This document shows, one piece after another, positions 8,377-17,360 of a stretch of 64,000 nt of DNA (positions are counted from its first letter, which is position 1; each line of letters opens with the position of its first letter). A model generated the notes under the pieces. The model was not told the DNA's origin. It saw only the letters and a program-made list of their open reading frames with translations, and searched no databases. This DNA is from Cupriavidus lacunae (GTDB lineage Bacteria; Pseudomonadota; Gammaproteobacteria; Burkholderiales; Burkholderiaceae), in assembly GCF_003353055.1 (NCBI RefSeq), contig NZ_QKWJ01000004.1, forward strand, positions 230,092-294,091, read 5' to 3'. Position numbers and translations under genes: made by a program.

Positions 8377-10359
8377 TCAGGCTGTGCCGTGGAGCGTCCC
8401 ATAGCGCTGCTGCAACGCCTGGAAGGAAACCAGTTCCCCGGATATGGCGCTGGCGGCCACAGTAGGCGGGCTGGCAAGCCAGACCTGCCCCGGGCCCGAG
8501 CGCCCGGGGAAATTCCGGTTGATCGAGCTGACCGTCACCTGCCCCGCCCGCTCTGAAGATCCCGGGCCGCAGTTGGCGCATGCGCCGCAGGAGGGCTGGA
8601 GGATCCGTGCGCCGACCGCCTGGAACGTTTCCAGGTAGCCCTGGCGGATGCAATAGTCCCTGACGTCGGTGGTGCCGAACTGAAGGTAGAGGGTGACGTG
8701 AGGGGGAATGCGCAAGCCCCGTTCCACGGCCCAATGCAGGACCTGGTGGTACCAATCGAAGTCCTCTCGCTTGCCGGCGGTACACGAGCCGCCATAAGCA
8801 ATATCCACTTGTACGCGCTGATCCAGGGTGGCCAGCGGCAGGCCGTTTCCCGGATCGCCGGGGCGGGCCACCATTGGGCTGAGCGTGCCGCAGTCGATCC
8901 CGATCTTGGTCGCAAAGACAGCGTCATCGTCGCTTTGCATCCATGGTTCGACAACGAAATCGATGCCGCGACGTTCCTTGAGGAAGCGGAAGGTCTCGGC
9001 ATCGGGCGCGACAATGCCGGTGAAGCCGCCCAGCTCGGCGCACATATTCGTCAGCGTGGCGCGCTCGTCAATGGACATCGCGCAGACCACCGGCCCGGTG
9101 AACTCGAACACCTTGCCGACTCCCGCGCCTGCCTTGATCCCGGTTTGTGCCAGCAGGTGCAGCACGACGTCCTTGGCCGTGACGCCTGGCGGCAATTCCC
9201 CTTGAAGCGTGACCTGGATGCACTCGGGCATGGTCATGCGCACGGCGCCGGTCACGAACGCATTGGCCATGTCTGTCGTGCCGACGCCGAACGCCACGCA
9301 TCCCAGTGCGCCGCTGTGCGGGGTGTGAGAGTCGGTGCCCACCACGACTTGTCCCGGCAGGGCATAGCGTTCCGCCATCATCGCGTGGGAGATGCCTGCG
9401 ACATTGCCGCCGTCATCGCTGCGGGACTCGTCCTCGGTCAGCGTGCGATGGCATCGGAGTTGATAGGTGCGAACGAAATCCCGTTGCGCCGCGCACATCC
9501 TGGCGACGTTATCGATCAGCCCGCCACGCACGTGGGCCGGGCTTTCCGTGACATAGGACGTGTGGTCTTCAAAGACGACGATGTGGTCGGCGTCCTTGAG
9601 CTGAAGCGGCTTGCCGAAGGTGGCGTGCAGCATGTGGGCGCACATGCCGGTGTAGTACTCGTGAATGAAGCGCCAGTCGGCCCGTACGAAAATGCCGTCG
9701 CCCGGATCTGGACTTGCCGGCGTCACCGGTGTCGCGAGCCTATGCCGCAGGACGATTTTCTCGAACAACGTCAGCGGCCCCGTGGGCAGGGTGGGGGCCG
9801 TGGGCTCCACCTGGCTCAGATATTCCTGCCCGAACTTCAGCAGCCCGCCATGCCGCAGGATCGCTGCGGCCAGCGCGTCGCGCCCGGCCACAAGCGTGTC
9901 CAGTTCGATGGATTCGCCTTTCTCCAGCCGGGCAATCAGGCTGAAGTCGGTCGAGGTGAGCAAGCCGATGTTGTCGGCGTTCTGGCGGTAGATGCGCTCG
10001 AAGCTGCGGGCGATGACCAGCTTGATGCCCGCGAGCTTCTCCGCTGCCGGACTATGCTCGCGCGAGGATCCCTTGCCGTAGCGGTTGCCTGCGACCGTCA
10101 CCGAAAAGACCCCGTGGCGAATCGCGTTGACGGTGACCGGGCACGTTCCCTCTACCTTGTAGCCCGTATAGGGGTAGCGGCCGAGCGCGTCGTCATAGTG
10201 CGTCAGGATCGGCACGGGCGTGATTTCGTCCGTCGAGACATCGTCGCGCAGGGCGCCGGCCGCCGCCAGGGTCAGTGCCTGACCCTGGAGTTGTCTCGCC
10301 ATGACCGCCGCTGAGTCGGCAAGGAACAGGATGCGGCCTGTGGCATCGATGGCGCTCAT
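8377..10359 (-). CDS. Aconitase-family hydratase with N-terminal swivel domain
   Basis: 660 residues. The LeuD-like swivel domain comes first (DDVSTDEITPVPI, GNRYGKGSSREHSPAAEKLA, ARSFERIYRQNADNIGLL, about residues 25-170) and the LeuC-like [4Fe-4S] catalytic domain follows (VFEDHTSYV, VVGTDSHTPHSGALG, AYGGSCTAGK, QPSCGACANCGPG, NRNFPGRSG). Cysteines in GGSCT and SCGAC would hold the cluster. This order is opposite to AcnA, and AcnB's HEAT domain is absent. ATG 10359 is chosen for GGAGAC 4 nt upstream; an in-frame ATG at 10398 lacks one. Substrate unresolved: citrate, homocitrate, 2-methylcitrate and isopropylmalate analogues all fit. It diverges from a LysR gene and a Bug receptor lies beyond. 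Confidence 0.88.
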   Translation of the reverse strand: MSAIDATGRILFLADSAAVMARQLQGQALTLAAAGALRDDVSTDEITPVPILTHYDDALGRYPYTGYKVEGTCPVTVNAIRHGVFSVTVAGNRYGKGSSREHSPAAEKLAGIKLVIARSFERIYRQNADNIGLLTSTDFSLIARLEKGESIELDTLVAGRDALAAAILRHGGLLKFGQEYLSQVEPTAPTLPTGPLTLFEKIVLRHRLATPVTPASPDPGDGIFVRADWRFIHEYYTGMCAHMLHATFGKPLQLKDADHIVVFEDHTSYVTESPAHVRGGLIDNVARMCAAQRDFVRTYQLRCHRTLTEDESRSDDGGNVAGISHAMMAERYALPGQVVVGTDSHTPHSGALGCVAFGVGTTDMANAFVTGAVRMTMPECIQVTLQGELPPGVTAKDVVLHLLAQTGIKAGAGVGKVFEFTGPVVCAMSIDERATLTNMCAELGGFTGIVAPDAETFRFLKERRGIDFVVEPWMQSDDDAVFATKIGIDCGTLSPMVARPGDPGNGLPLATLDQRVQVDIAYGGSCTAGKREDFDWYHQVLHWAVERGLRIPPHVTLYLQFGTTDVRDYCIRQGYLETFQAVGARILQPSCGACANCGPGSSERAGQVTVSSINRNFPGRSGPGQVWLASPPTVAASAISGELVSFQALQQRYGTLHGTA

Positions 10360-10540
10360 GCATGTCTCCGGTGGCATTTCGCGGGACTTTAACTGCATTG
10401 CGCGCGGGCACGAAGCGCTGATGCGGCATTGCGGCTATCTGCTCGCGGCATATTAGGGTAAACCCATGGGCGTGCGCCGTGTGCCCGGCGAGGTTAGTAT
10501 CGGGCGACATTCCGGCTCGCTCGCGTGGGCCCACTGACAC

Positions 10541-11452
10541 ATGCATCGCATCGATCCCGTCAATATTCAACTGTTCCTGGCTGCGGCGCGCGAAGGCTCC
10601 ATCAAGCGCGCGGCCGAGACCGAGCATATCGCCCAGTCGGCGCTGAGCCGGCGCATTGCCGAGCTGGAGCGCAGCCTGGGGGTGGTCCTGTTTGTCCGGT
10701 CGCCCGCGGGCGTGGTGCTGACCGATGCCGGAGCCCGTGCGCTGGAACTGGGGCGCAAGCTGAACGAGGATATCGCCAGCTTCGCGCGCGAGGTGCAGGA
10801 CCTTGGCGACCGGGTTGCCGGCGTGGTGCGCCTGTCGGCCAGTCCGTCGGCCATCATCGGTTTTCTGCCGGAGCGCTTGCATGCCTTCAAGGCGGCGCAC
10901 CCGCTGGTCGAGATCGCGCTTTACGAGCGCTCCACCGCGGAAACGCTCCGTGCCTGCCTCGATGATCGGGTCGACATTGGTATCGGGGTCGCGGCCAGGA
11001 CGCCTGGCGGACTGGAAACCTGGCCCTTTGCCAGCGATCCGCTCAATGTGGTGATTCCGTCGTCGCATCCATTGGCAAGGCGCAAGCGCATTCGATATGC
11101 CGAGGTCCTCGAGCATCCGCTGGTCGTGGTCCAGCCCGGCGGCGCGCTGGACCAGGACTTGCGCGAGCAGGCGGCAAATCTGCGCCTGCCGTTCAACCAG
11201 GGCGTGGCGGTGTCCAGCTTCGAAGCCGCTTGCCGCATGGTGGAGGCGGGCCTGGGCATCGCAGTCCTGCCCGCCAGCGCCAGCGCCGCCTATGCCGGTA
11301 CCCGCCGCTTCGTCCGCGTGCCGCTGGACGAGCCCTGGCGCGAGCGCCAGTTGCTGATCTATGCTCCTTACAAGCAACCGCGGTTGCGGGCGATTGCCGC
11401 CATGATCCGCGCGCTGCAGCCAGACGGGGGTGTGGAAGATATGCCAGGCTGA
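10541..11452 (+). CDS. LysR-family transcriptional regulator
   Basis: 303 residues with a canonical N-terminal helix-turn-helix (LFLAAAREGSIKRAAETEHI, AQSALSRRIAELERSLG) and a C-terminal LysR substrate domain (VRLSASPSAIIGFLPERL, VEAGLGIAVLPASA). LysR proteins usually activate a divergent or adjacent operon in response to a pathway metabolite. It lies between the divergent aconitase-family gene (181-bp gap) and a codirectional Bug receptor 105 bp downstream, so a tricarboxylate-like effector is a reasonable inference. Confidence 0.93.
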   Translation: MHRIDPVNIQLFLAAAREGSIKRAAETEHIAQSALSRRIAELERSLGVVLFVRSPAGVVLTDAGARALELGRKLNEDIASFAREVQDLGDRVAGVVRLSASPSAIIGFLPERLHAFKAAHPLVEIALYERSTAETLRACLDDRVDIGIGVAARTPGGLETWPFASDPLNVVIPSSHPLARRKRIRYAEVLEHPLVVVQPGGALDQDLREQAANLRLPFNQGVAVSSFEAACRMVEAGLGIAVLPASASAAYAGTRRFVRVPLDEPWRERQLLIYAPYKQPRLRAIAAMIRALQPDGGVEDMPG

Positions 11453-11557
11453 GATACCCGGTCAAGCGGATTAGCACTCGGCCATCACCGCGTCGCAACA
11501 CTACACTCCGTCGCAAAGCCACCGTCCACGGTGCGATGCGATAAACGGAGACAAGAC

Positions 11558-12535
11558 ATGCGGACCTCGCTGTTTCGACAGGCGTGCAAGGCGCTTGCCA
11601 CCCTGGCCACGTTGGCATTGATTGGTGGTTCAGTTCATGCGCAGGATGCAAAGCCGGTCAGGCTGATCGTGCCGACACAGCCTGGTTCGCAAGCCGACGC
11701 CGTCGCACGGGCGCTGAGCCAGCCGCTGGGCAGGCATCTCGGTCACTCGGTGGTCGTCGAGAATATCGCCGGCGCCGGCGGCGTGCCGGGCACCCAGCAG
11801 CTCGTCAGGGTGCCGAAAGACGGGTCGACGCTTGGCCTGATCTCGTCGAACCACGTCATCAACCCGTTCATCTACAAGCAGCTGCCCTATGACTCATTGA
11901 AGGACATCACCCCGATCACGGTCATCGGCACGCTGCCGCTGGTGCTTGTCGTGAATCCTGCTGTCGGCGCGCAGACGACAAAGCAACTGATCGCACTGCT
12001 GAAGTCGAAGCCGGGTGAACTGAACTACGGCTCGTCGGGGAACGGCACGGTCCTGCATCTGGCCGGCCAGCTCTTTGCCAGTGAAGCAAAGGTCGACATC
12101 CGGCACGTGCCATACAAGGGCGCCGGCAACTACACCACCGACCTGATCGGTGGCCAGGTGCAGATGGGCTTCCTCACAGTGCAGACGGTGTTGCCGCTGA
12201 TCAAGGCGGGCAAGCTCAAGGCGATTGCCGTGTCCACTGCCCAGCGGGTCCCGACGCTGCCCGATGTGCCGACGCTCGCGGAATCGGGGCTGCCCCGATA
12301 CAACTTTGACGCATGGCTGGCGATCGTCGGTCCCGCGGGGATGCCGAAACAGGGCGTGCAAGACCTCCAGTCGAAGATCCAGGCCACGCTGCAGGAACGC
12401 GACGTACAGGAGCACCTGGCGGCGCAGGGCGTGGTGGTGACCGGCACGGGTGCCGAAGCGGCGGCGCCGTTCTTCCGGAGCGAACTGGACAAGCACGCGC
12501 GCATCGTGAAGCAGGCAGGCGCCACGCTGAATTGA
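11558..12535 (+). CDS. Bug-family (TctC) periplasmic solute-binding protein
   Basis: 325 residues with signal peptide (about 1-28, ending VHAQ). The family core PVRLIVPTQPGSQADAVARA, VENIAGAGGVPGTQ, YGSSGNGTVLHLA and HVPYKGAGNYTTDLIGG follows. ATG 11558 is preceded by CGGAGACAAGAC. No membrane subunits are adjacent. Association with LysR and the aconitase-family enzyme suggests a di- or tricarboxylate that this enzyme then isomerises; this is inferred from gene order only. Confidence 0.92.
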   Translation: MRTSLFRQACKALATLATLALIGGSVHAQDAKPVRLIVPTQPGSQADAVARALSQPLGRHLGHSVVVENIAGAGGVPGTQQLVRVPKDGSTLGLISSNHVINPFIYKQLPYDSLKDITPITVIGTLPLVLVVNPAVGAQTTKQLIALLKSKPGELNYGSSGNGTVLHLAGQLFASEAKVDIRHVPYKGAGNYTTDLIGGQVQMGFLTVQTVLPLIKAGKLKAIAVSTAQRVPTLPDVPTLAESGLPRYNFDAWLAIVGPAGMPKQGVQDLQSKIQATLQERDVQEHLAAQGVVVTGTGAEAAAPFFRSELDKHARIVKQAGATLN

Positions 12536-12567
12536 GGCGCTGTGGGCGGGGAATCGAACTTTCCGCC

Positions 12568-13503
12568 TCAGCTCCCGCAGGCGTGAATCAGGAATTCCCG
12601 CAGCGCATCGGCCGGCTTGTCCAGCTTGCGCCCGGGCTGCCACAGCATGCCGACCTCCATGTCCGGCACCGCATTGGCTATCGGCCGGGCCTCGATCTGC
12701 TTTCCCTCCAGGGACCAGGGGCGGTACACCATGTCGGATAGCACGGTGACGCCGAAGCCATGCGCCACCAGCCCGCGCAGCGCCTCCATCGAACCGGTCC
12801 GGAACGCGACATTGGGCGCGAGCCGGTGGCTGCGCCAGTAGCGCAGGGTGGATTCCTCGGCCTCATCCACGGTGATGAGCAGATACGGATAGGCCGCGAT
12901 ATCGCGCAGCGAAGGCCGCTCCACGGCCAGCAGCGGATGGCTGGCCGAGGTCCACAACTGGCGCCGGGAACGCATCAGCGTATGGCGCTGGAAGCGCTGT
13001 GGCCGCTCCAGGTTGGACAGCAGCGCGATGCCCAGTTCGATCTCCCCCGCCAGCACCGCCCGCTCGATGTCCGGCCGGTCCATGTCGAGCAGATCCAGTT
13101 CGATGTCCGGATAGTTGGTGCGAAAGCGCGCCAGCAGTCCCGGCAGGAAGTAGCCGAGCACCGTGTAAGAGGCAGCCAGGCGCACGCTGCCCTGCAATCC
13201 GTGGACCTGGAAGCGCGGCTCGCGCAGCGCATCCTCGACCGAATCCAGGATCTGGCGCGCGTGCTGGAAGAAGAGGTGGCCTTCTGCCGTCAGCGTCACA
13301 CCATGGGGCCGGCGATCGAACAGGCGCACGGCCAGGCGCTGTTCGAGCGCCAGCACGGCGTTGGTGATGGCGGATTGCGAGACATGCTCGGCGGTCGCGG
13401 CCATGGAAAACTGCCCCGTCTCCGCAGCCGCGACGAAATAGCGGAACTGCCTGAGCGTGACTTCCTTGGCCAGTCTTTCCGAGCCTTCGCGTGCCTTGAA
13501 CAT
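12568..13503 (-). CDS. LysR-family transcriptional regulator divergent from indolepyruvate oxidoreductase
   Basis: 311 residues with HTH (RYFVAAAETGQFSMAATAEH, VSQSAITNAVLALEQRL) and a LysR effector domain. It is transcribed away from the indolepyruvate oxidoreductase gene across a 117-bp gap, the classic layout for a LysR activator and its target. The C-terminal effector fold (LGYFLPGLLARFRTNYPDI, VAHGFGVTVLSDMV) is intact. The inducer is unknown; an aromatic or branched 2-oxo acid would suit the neighbour. Confidence 0.93.
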   Translation of the reverse strand: MFKAREGSERLAKEVTLRQFRYFVAAAETGQFSMAATAEHVSQSAITNAVLALEQRLAVRLFDRRPHGVTLTAEGHLFFQHARQILDSVEDALREPRFQVHGLQGSVRLAASYTVLGYFLPGLLARFRTNYPDIELDLLDMDRPDIERAVLAGEIELGIALLSNLERPQRFQRHTLMRSRRQLWTSASHPLLAVERPSLRDIAAYPYLLITVDEAEESTLRYWRSHRLAPNVAFRTGSMEALRGLVAHGFGVTVLSDMVYRPWSLEGKQIEARPIANAVPDMEVGMLWQPGRKLDKPADALREFLIHACGS

Positions 13504-13620
13504 GGTTGTCTCCGAGGTATCCGTTTTGCAGATATCAGGTGTTGGAATTCATGATTTTACGATGAGGGCGCGGATTTCTACACTCCTTCGGACAAGAGAA
13601 CAAGCACGGAGACTGACATC

Positions 13621-16600
13621 GTGAATGCCCCGCTGAACCCCGCTTTGCTCGAGACCCTGGCCAGCGCCAGCCTGGACGACAAGTACACCCTGGACAAAGG
13701 CCGCGTCTACCTGAGCGGCGTGCAGGCGCTGGTGCGCCTGCCGATGTTGCAGAAGGCGCGCGACCGCGCCGCCGGCCTGAACACGGCCGGGTTTATCTCG
13801 GGCTACCGCGGTTCGCCGCTGGGCGGCGTGGACCAGGCGCTATGGAAGGCAAAGCAGCACCTGGCGGCCAGCGACGTGGTGTTCCAGCCCGGCGTCAACG
13901 AGGACCTGGCCGCGACTGCCGTCTGGGGCAGCCAGCAGGTCAACCTGTTTCCCGGCGCCACGCGCGACGGCGTGTTCTCGATGTGGTATGGCAAGGGGCC
14001 GGGCGTGGACCGGTCCATCGACGTGCTGAAACACGCCAATTCGGCCGGCTCGTCGCGCCATGGCGGCGTGCTGCTGCTGGCCGGCGACGACCATGCCGCC
14101 AAGTCCTCCACGGTGGCGCACCAGTCGGAGCACGTGCTCCAGGCTGCCGGCATCCCGGTGCTGTACCCCGCCAATGTGCAGGAGTACCTCGACTACGGCC
14201 TGCATGGCTGGGCCATGAGCCGCTATTCCGGCCTGTGGGTGGCGATGAAGTGCGTCACCGACGTGGTGGAGTCCACCGCCTCGGTCGAGATCGACCCCGA
14301 CCGCGTGCAGATCAAGTTGCCGGAGGACTTTGTCGTGCCGCAGGGCGGCCTCAATATCCGCTGGCCGGATTCCCCGCTGGAGCAGGAGGCGCGGCTGCTT
14401 GACCACAAGTGGTATGCGGCGCTGGCCTATGTGCGGGCCAACCGGCTCAATCGTGTCGTGCTCGATGCGCCGAACGCGCGCTTCGGCATCATGACCGCCG
14501 GCAAGGCCTACCTGGACGTGCGCCAGGCGCTCACCGACCTCGGCCTGGACGATGACACCTGCGCCCGCATCGGCATCCGCGTCTACAAGGTGGGTTGCGT
14601 GTGGCCGCTGGAGGCGCATGGCGCCCGCGAGTTCGCCACTGGCCTGGAAGAAATCCTGGTGGTGGAAGAGAAGCGCCAGATCCTTGAGTACGCGCTCAAG
14701 GAAGAGCTGTACAACTGGCGCGAGGATGTGCGGCCAAAGGTTTTCGGCAAGTTCGACCAGCGTGGCAACGATGGCGGCGAGTGGTCGGTGCCGCGTGGCA
14801 ACTGGCTGCTGCCGGCGCACTATGAGCTGTCGCCGGCGCTGATCGCCAAGGCCATCGCCCGGCGGCTGGAACGCCTCGACTTGCCGGAAGCGGTTCGCAC
14901 CCGCATTGCCGCGCGCGTGGCGCTGATCGAGGCCAAGGAGCGCGAGGCCGCGCAGCCGCGCATTGCGGTGGAGCGCAAGCCCTGGTTCTGCTCGGGCTGC
15001 CCGCACAATACGTCCACGCGCGTGCCGGAGGGCTCGCGTGCGCTGGCTGGCATCGGCTGCCACTACATGACCTTGTGGATGGACCGCAATACCGACACCT
15101 TCAGCCAGATGGGGGGCGAAGGGGTGGCATGGACCGGCCAGATGCACTTCACCGGTGACAAGCACGTGTTTGCCAACCTGGGCGACGGCACGTATTTCCA
15201 CTCGGGACTGCTGGCCATCCGCGCATCGATCGCGGCCAAGGCCAATATCACGTACAAGATCCTGTTCAATGACGCCGTGGCAATGACCGGCGGGCAGCCC
15301 TTCGACGGCGTGCTGACGGTACCGCAGATTGCCCACCAGGTGCTGGCCGAGGGCGCGAAGAAGCTGGTTGTCGTCACCGACGAACCCGAGAAATATGGCG
15401 ACGGCGCGATGCTGCCATCCGGCGTGACCGTGTTCCATCGCGACCAGCTCGATGCCGTGCAGGTTGAGTTGCGCGATACCGAGGGCGTCACCATCCTGAT
15501 CTACGACCAGACCTGCGCGACCGAGAAGCGCCGCCGCCGCAAGCGCGGCACCTATCCTGATCCGGCGAAGCGCGCCTTCATCAACGACGCGGTCTGCGAG
15601 GGCTGCGGCGATTGCTCGGCCAAGTCCAACTGCTTGTCGGTGGAGCCGCTGGAGACCGAACTCGGGACCAAGCGCAGGATCAACCAGTCGTCATGCAACA
15701 AGGATTTCTCCTGCGTCAACGGCTTCTGTCCCAGCTTTGTCACCGCCGAGGGCGCGCAGGTGCGCAAGCCCGCGGCGGCGGGCGGCAAAGGCACCGGGGC
15801 CGACTTCGAGTCGCTGCCGTTGCCGCGCTTGCCCGCCCTTGACCGGCCGTACGGCGTGCTGGTCACCGGCGTGGGCGGCACTGGCGTGGTCACCATCGGC
15901 GGCCTGCTGGGCATGGCATCGCACCTCGAACGCAAGGGCGTGACCGTGCTCGACATGGCTGGCCTGGCCCAAAAGGGCGGGGCGGTGATCAGCCACGTGC
16001 AGATCGCGCCGGGCCCGGACCACCTGCATGCGACCCGGATTGCCACGGGCGAGGCCCGCCTGGTGATCGGGGGCGACGCCATTGTCTCGGCTTCGGCTGA
16101 AGTGCTGTCGAAGGTCCGGCACGGCCTGACTGCCGCCGTGGTCAACAGCGCCAACACGCCCACCGCGGAATTCATCAAGAACCCGAAGTGGAAGTTCCCC
16201 GGCGCCAGCGCGGAGCAGGATCTGCGCGCCAGCGTGGGCGACGCTTGCGCGTTCTTCGACGCCAGCGCATGGGCGGTGACCCTGCTGGCCGACGCCATCT
16301 ACTCCAACCCGCTGTTGCTCGGCTTTGCCTGGCAGAAGGGCTGGATCCCGCTGCAGCGCGAAAGCCTGCTGCGCGCCATCGAACTCAATGGGGTGTCGAT
16401 CGAGAAGAACCGGCTGGCCTTCGAATGGGGACGGTATATCGCGCACCATGGTGAGGCTGCAGTCAAGGCGACCCTGCCGAACGCCTCGGCCACTCCGACC
16501 GCCCAGGTGGTGGCAATGCCGCAGACGCTGGACGCCCTGATCCGCAAGCGCGAAGCGATGCTGACCGGCTATCAGAACACTGCATACGCAGCCCGTTACC

Positions 16601-17190
16601 GCGAGGCCGTCGAGCGCATCCGCGCCGCGGAGCAGCAACTGGGCGTCGATCGCAAGCTGCCGCTGACCGAAGCCGTGGCCCGCAACCTGGCCAAGCTGAT
16701 GGCCTACAAGGATGAGTACGAGGTGGCCCGCCTCTACACCGATCCCGCCTTCCTGGACAAGCTGCGCGCCCAGTTCGAAGGCGAGCCCGGCCGCGACTAC
16801 CAGCTCAACTTCTGGCTGGCGCCGCCGCTGCTGGCCAAGTCAGACGACAAGGGCCGGCTGGTCAAGCGCCGCTTCGGCCCGCGCACCATGACGGCATTCC
16901 GCCTGCTGGCGCGCCTGAAGGGTTTGCGTGGCACGGCGCTCGACGTGTTCGGCAAGACTGCGGAGCGCCGCGCCGAGCGGGCCCTGGTCAACGACTATCT
17001 GGCCATGATCGGCGAGTTCGCCGGTTCGCTGAGCGCGGACAACGTTGACACCGCGCTGGCGCTTGCCGCGTTGCCCGATGATATCCGGGGCTACGGGCAC
17101 GTGAAGGAGGCCAGCATGGATGCGGCCGCCATTCGGCGGGAGGCATTGCTGGCGCAGTATCGCGGCGCTGCACGGCGGGCTGCGGCCTGA
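13621..17190 (+). CDS. Fused indolepyruvate:ferredoxin oxidoreductase family protein
   Basis: 1189 residues, the length of single-chain aerobic IOR-type enzymes. Order: N-terminal pyruvate-ferredoxin oxidoreductase-like region (GFISGYRGSPLGGVDQALWK), TPP-binding region (CSGCPHNTSTRVPEG near residue 457; GDGTYFHSGLLA; LFNDAVAMTGGQP), a cysteine-rich iron-sulfur stretch (CEGCGDC near 659, then CNKDFSCVNGFCPSF), and a gamma-type domain from about 741 (YGVLVTGVGGTGVVTIGGLL). It would oxidatively decarboxylate aryl or branched 2-oxo acids to acyl-CoA with a ferredoxin-type acceptor. Start is GTG with GGAGACTGACATC upstream. It is monocistronic with a divergent LysR. Confidence 0.93.
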   Translation: MNAPLNPALLETLASASLDDKYTLDKGRVYLSGVQALVRLPMLQKARDRAAGLNTAGFISGYRGSPLGGVDQALWKAKQHLAASDVVFQPGVNEDLAATAVWGSQQVNLFPGATRDGVFSMWYGKGPGVDRSIDVLKHANSAGSSRHGGVLLLAGDDHAAKSSTVAHQSEHVLQAAGIPVLYPANVQEYLDYGLHGWAMSRYSGLWVAMKCVTDVVESTASVEIDPDRVQIKLPEDFVVPQGGLNIRWPDSPLEQEARLLDHKWYAALAYVRANRLNRVVLDAPNARFGIMTAGKAYLDVRQALTDLGLDDDTCARIGIRVYKVGCVWPLEAHGAREFATGLEEILVVEEKRQILEYALKEELYNWREDVRPKVFGKFDQRGNDGGEWSVPRGNWLLPAHYELSPALIAKAIARRLERLDLPEAVRTRIAARVALIEAKEREAAQPRIAVERKPWFCSGCPHNTSTRVPEGSRALAGIGCHYMTLWMDRNTDTFSQMGGEGVAWTGQMHFTGDKHVFANLGDGTYFHSGLLAIRASIAAKANITYKILFNDAVAMTGGQPFDGVLTVPQIAHQVLAEGAKKLVVVTDEPEKYGDGAMLPSGVTVFHRDQLDAVQVELRDTEGVTILIYDQTCATEKRRRRKRGTYPDPAKRAFINDAVCEGCGDCSAKSNCLSVEPLETELGTKRRINQSSCNKDFSCVNGFCPSFVTAEGAQVRKPAAAGGKGTGADFESLPLPRLPALDRPYGVLVTGVGGTGVVTIGGLLGMASHLERKGVTVLDMAGLAQKGGAVISHVQIAPGPDHLHATRIATGEARLVIGGDAIVSASAEVLSKVRHGLTAAVVNSANTPTAEFIKNPKWKFPGASAEQDLRASVGDACAFFDASAWAVTLLADAIYSNPLLLGFAWQKGWIPLQRESLLRAIELNGVSIEKNRLAFEWGRYIAHHGEAAVKATLPNASATPTAQVVAMPQTLDALIRKREAMLTGYQNTAYAARYREAVERIRAAEQQLGVDRKLPLTEAVARNLAKLMAYKDEYEVARLYTDPAFLDKLRAQFEGEPGRDYQLNFWLAPPLLAKSDDKGRLVKRRFGPRTMTAFRLLARLKGLRGTALDVFGKTAERRAERALVNDYLAMIGEFAGSLSADNVDTALALAALPDDIRGYGHVKEASMDAAAIRREALLAQYRGAARRAAA

Positions 17191-17360
17191 GAGGCGCCGG
17201 CTTGCAGAAGGCGCGAGTCGTTGACATGGCACGCCTGGGAGAAGTTTCGCGGGCGTGCCGATGAACAGGGGCCATTGCCTGATGTTGGGATAGCTCAAGA
17301 GGTCCGAACGACAGGGTAGAAGCAACTGAAGCCGCGCGCGCGGGCCGCCACGCTTTCGTC

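Noticed and set aside
8698..10314. 538-codon plus-strand frame opposite the aconitase-family gene
   Set aside because: Shadow frame; the minus strand has cluster and substrate motifs.
13840..15438. 532-codon minus-strand frame opposite the indolepyruvate oxidoreductase
   Set aside because: It is an antisense shadow; the opposite strand encodes clear TPP and iron-sulfur motifs.
17220..17262. Possible terminator between the oxidoreductase and the cyanophycinase
   Set aside because: The stem is only 8 bp with a loop of about 15 nt and no U-tract.
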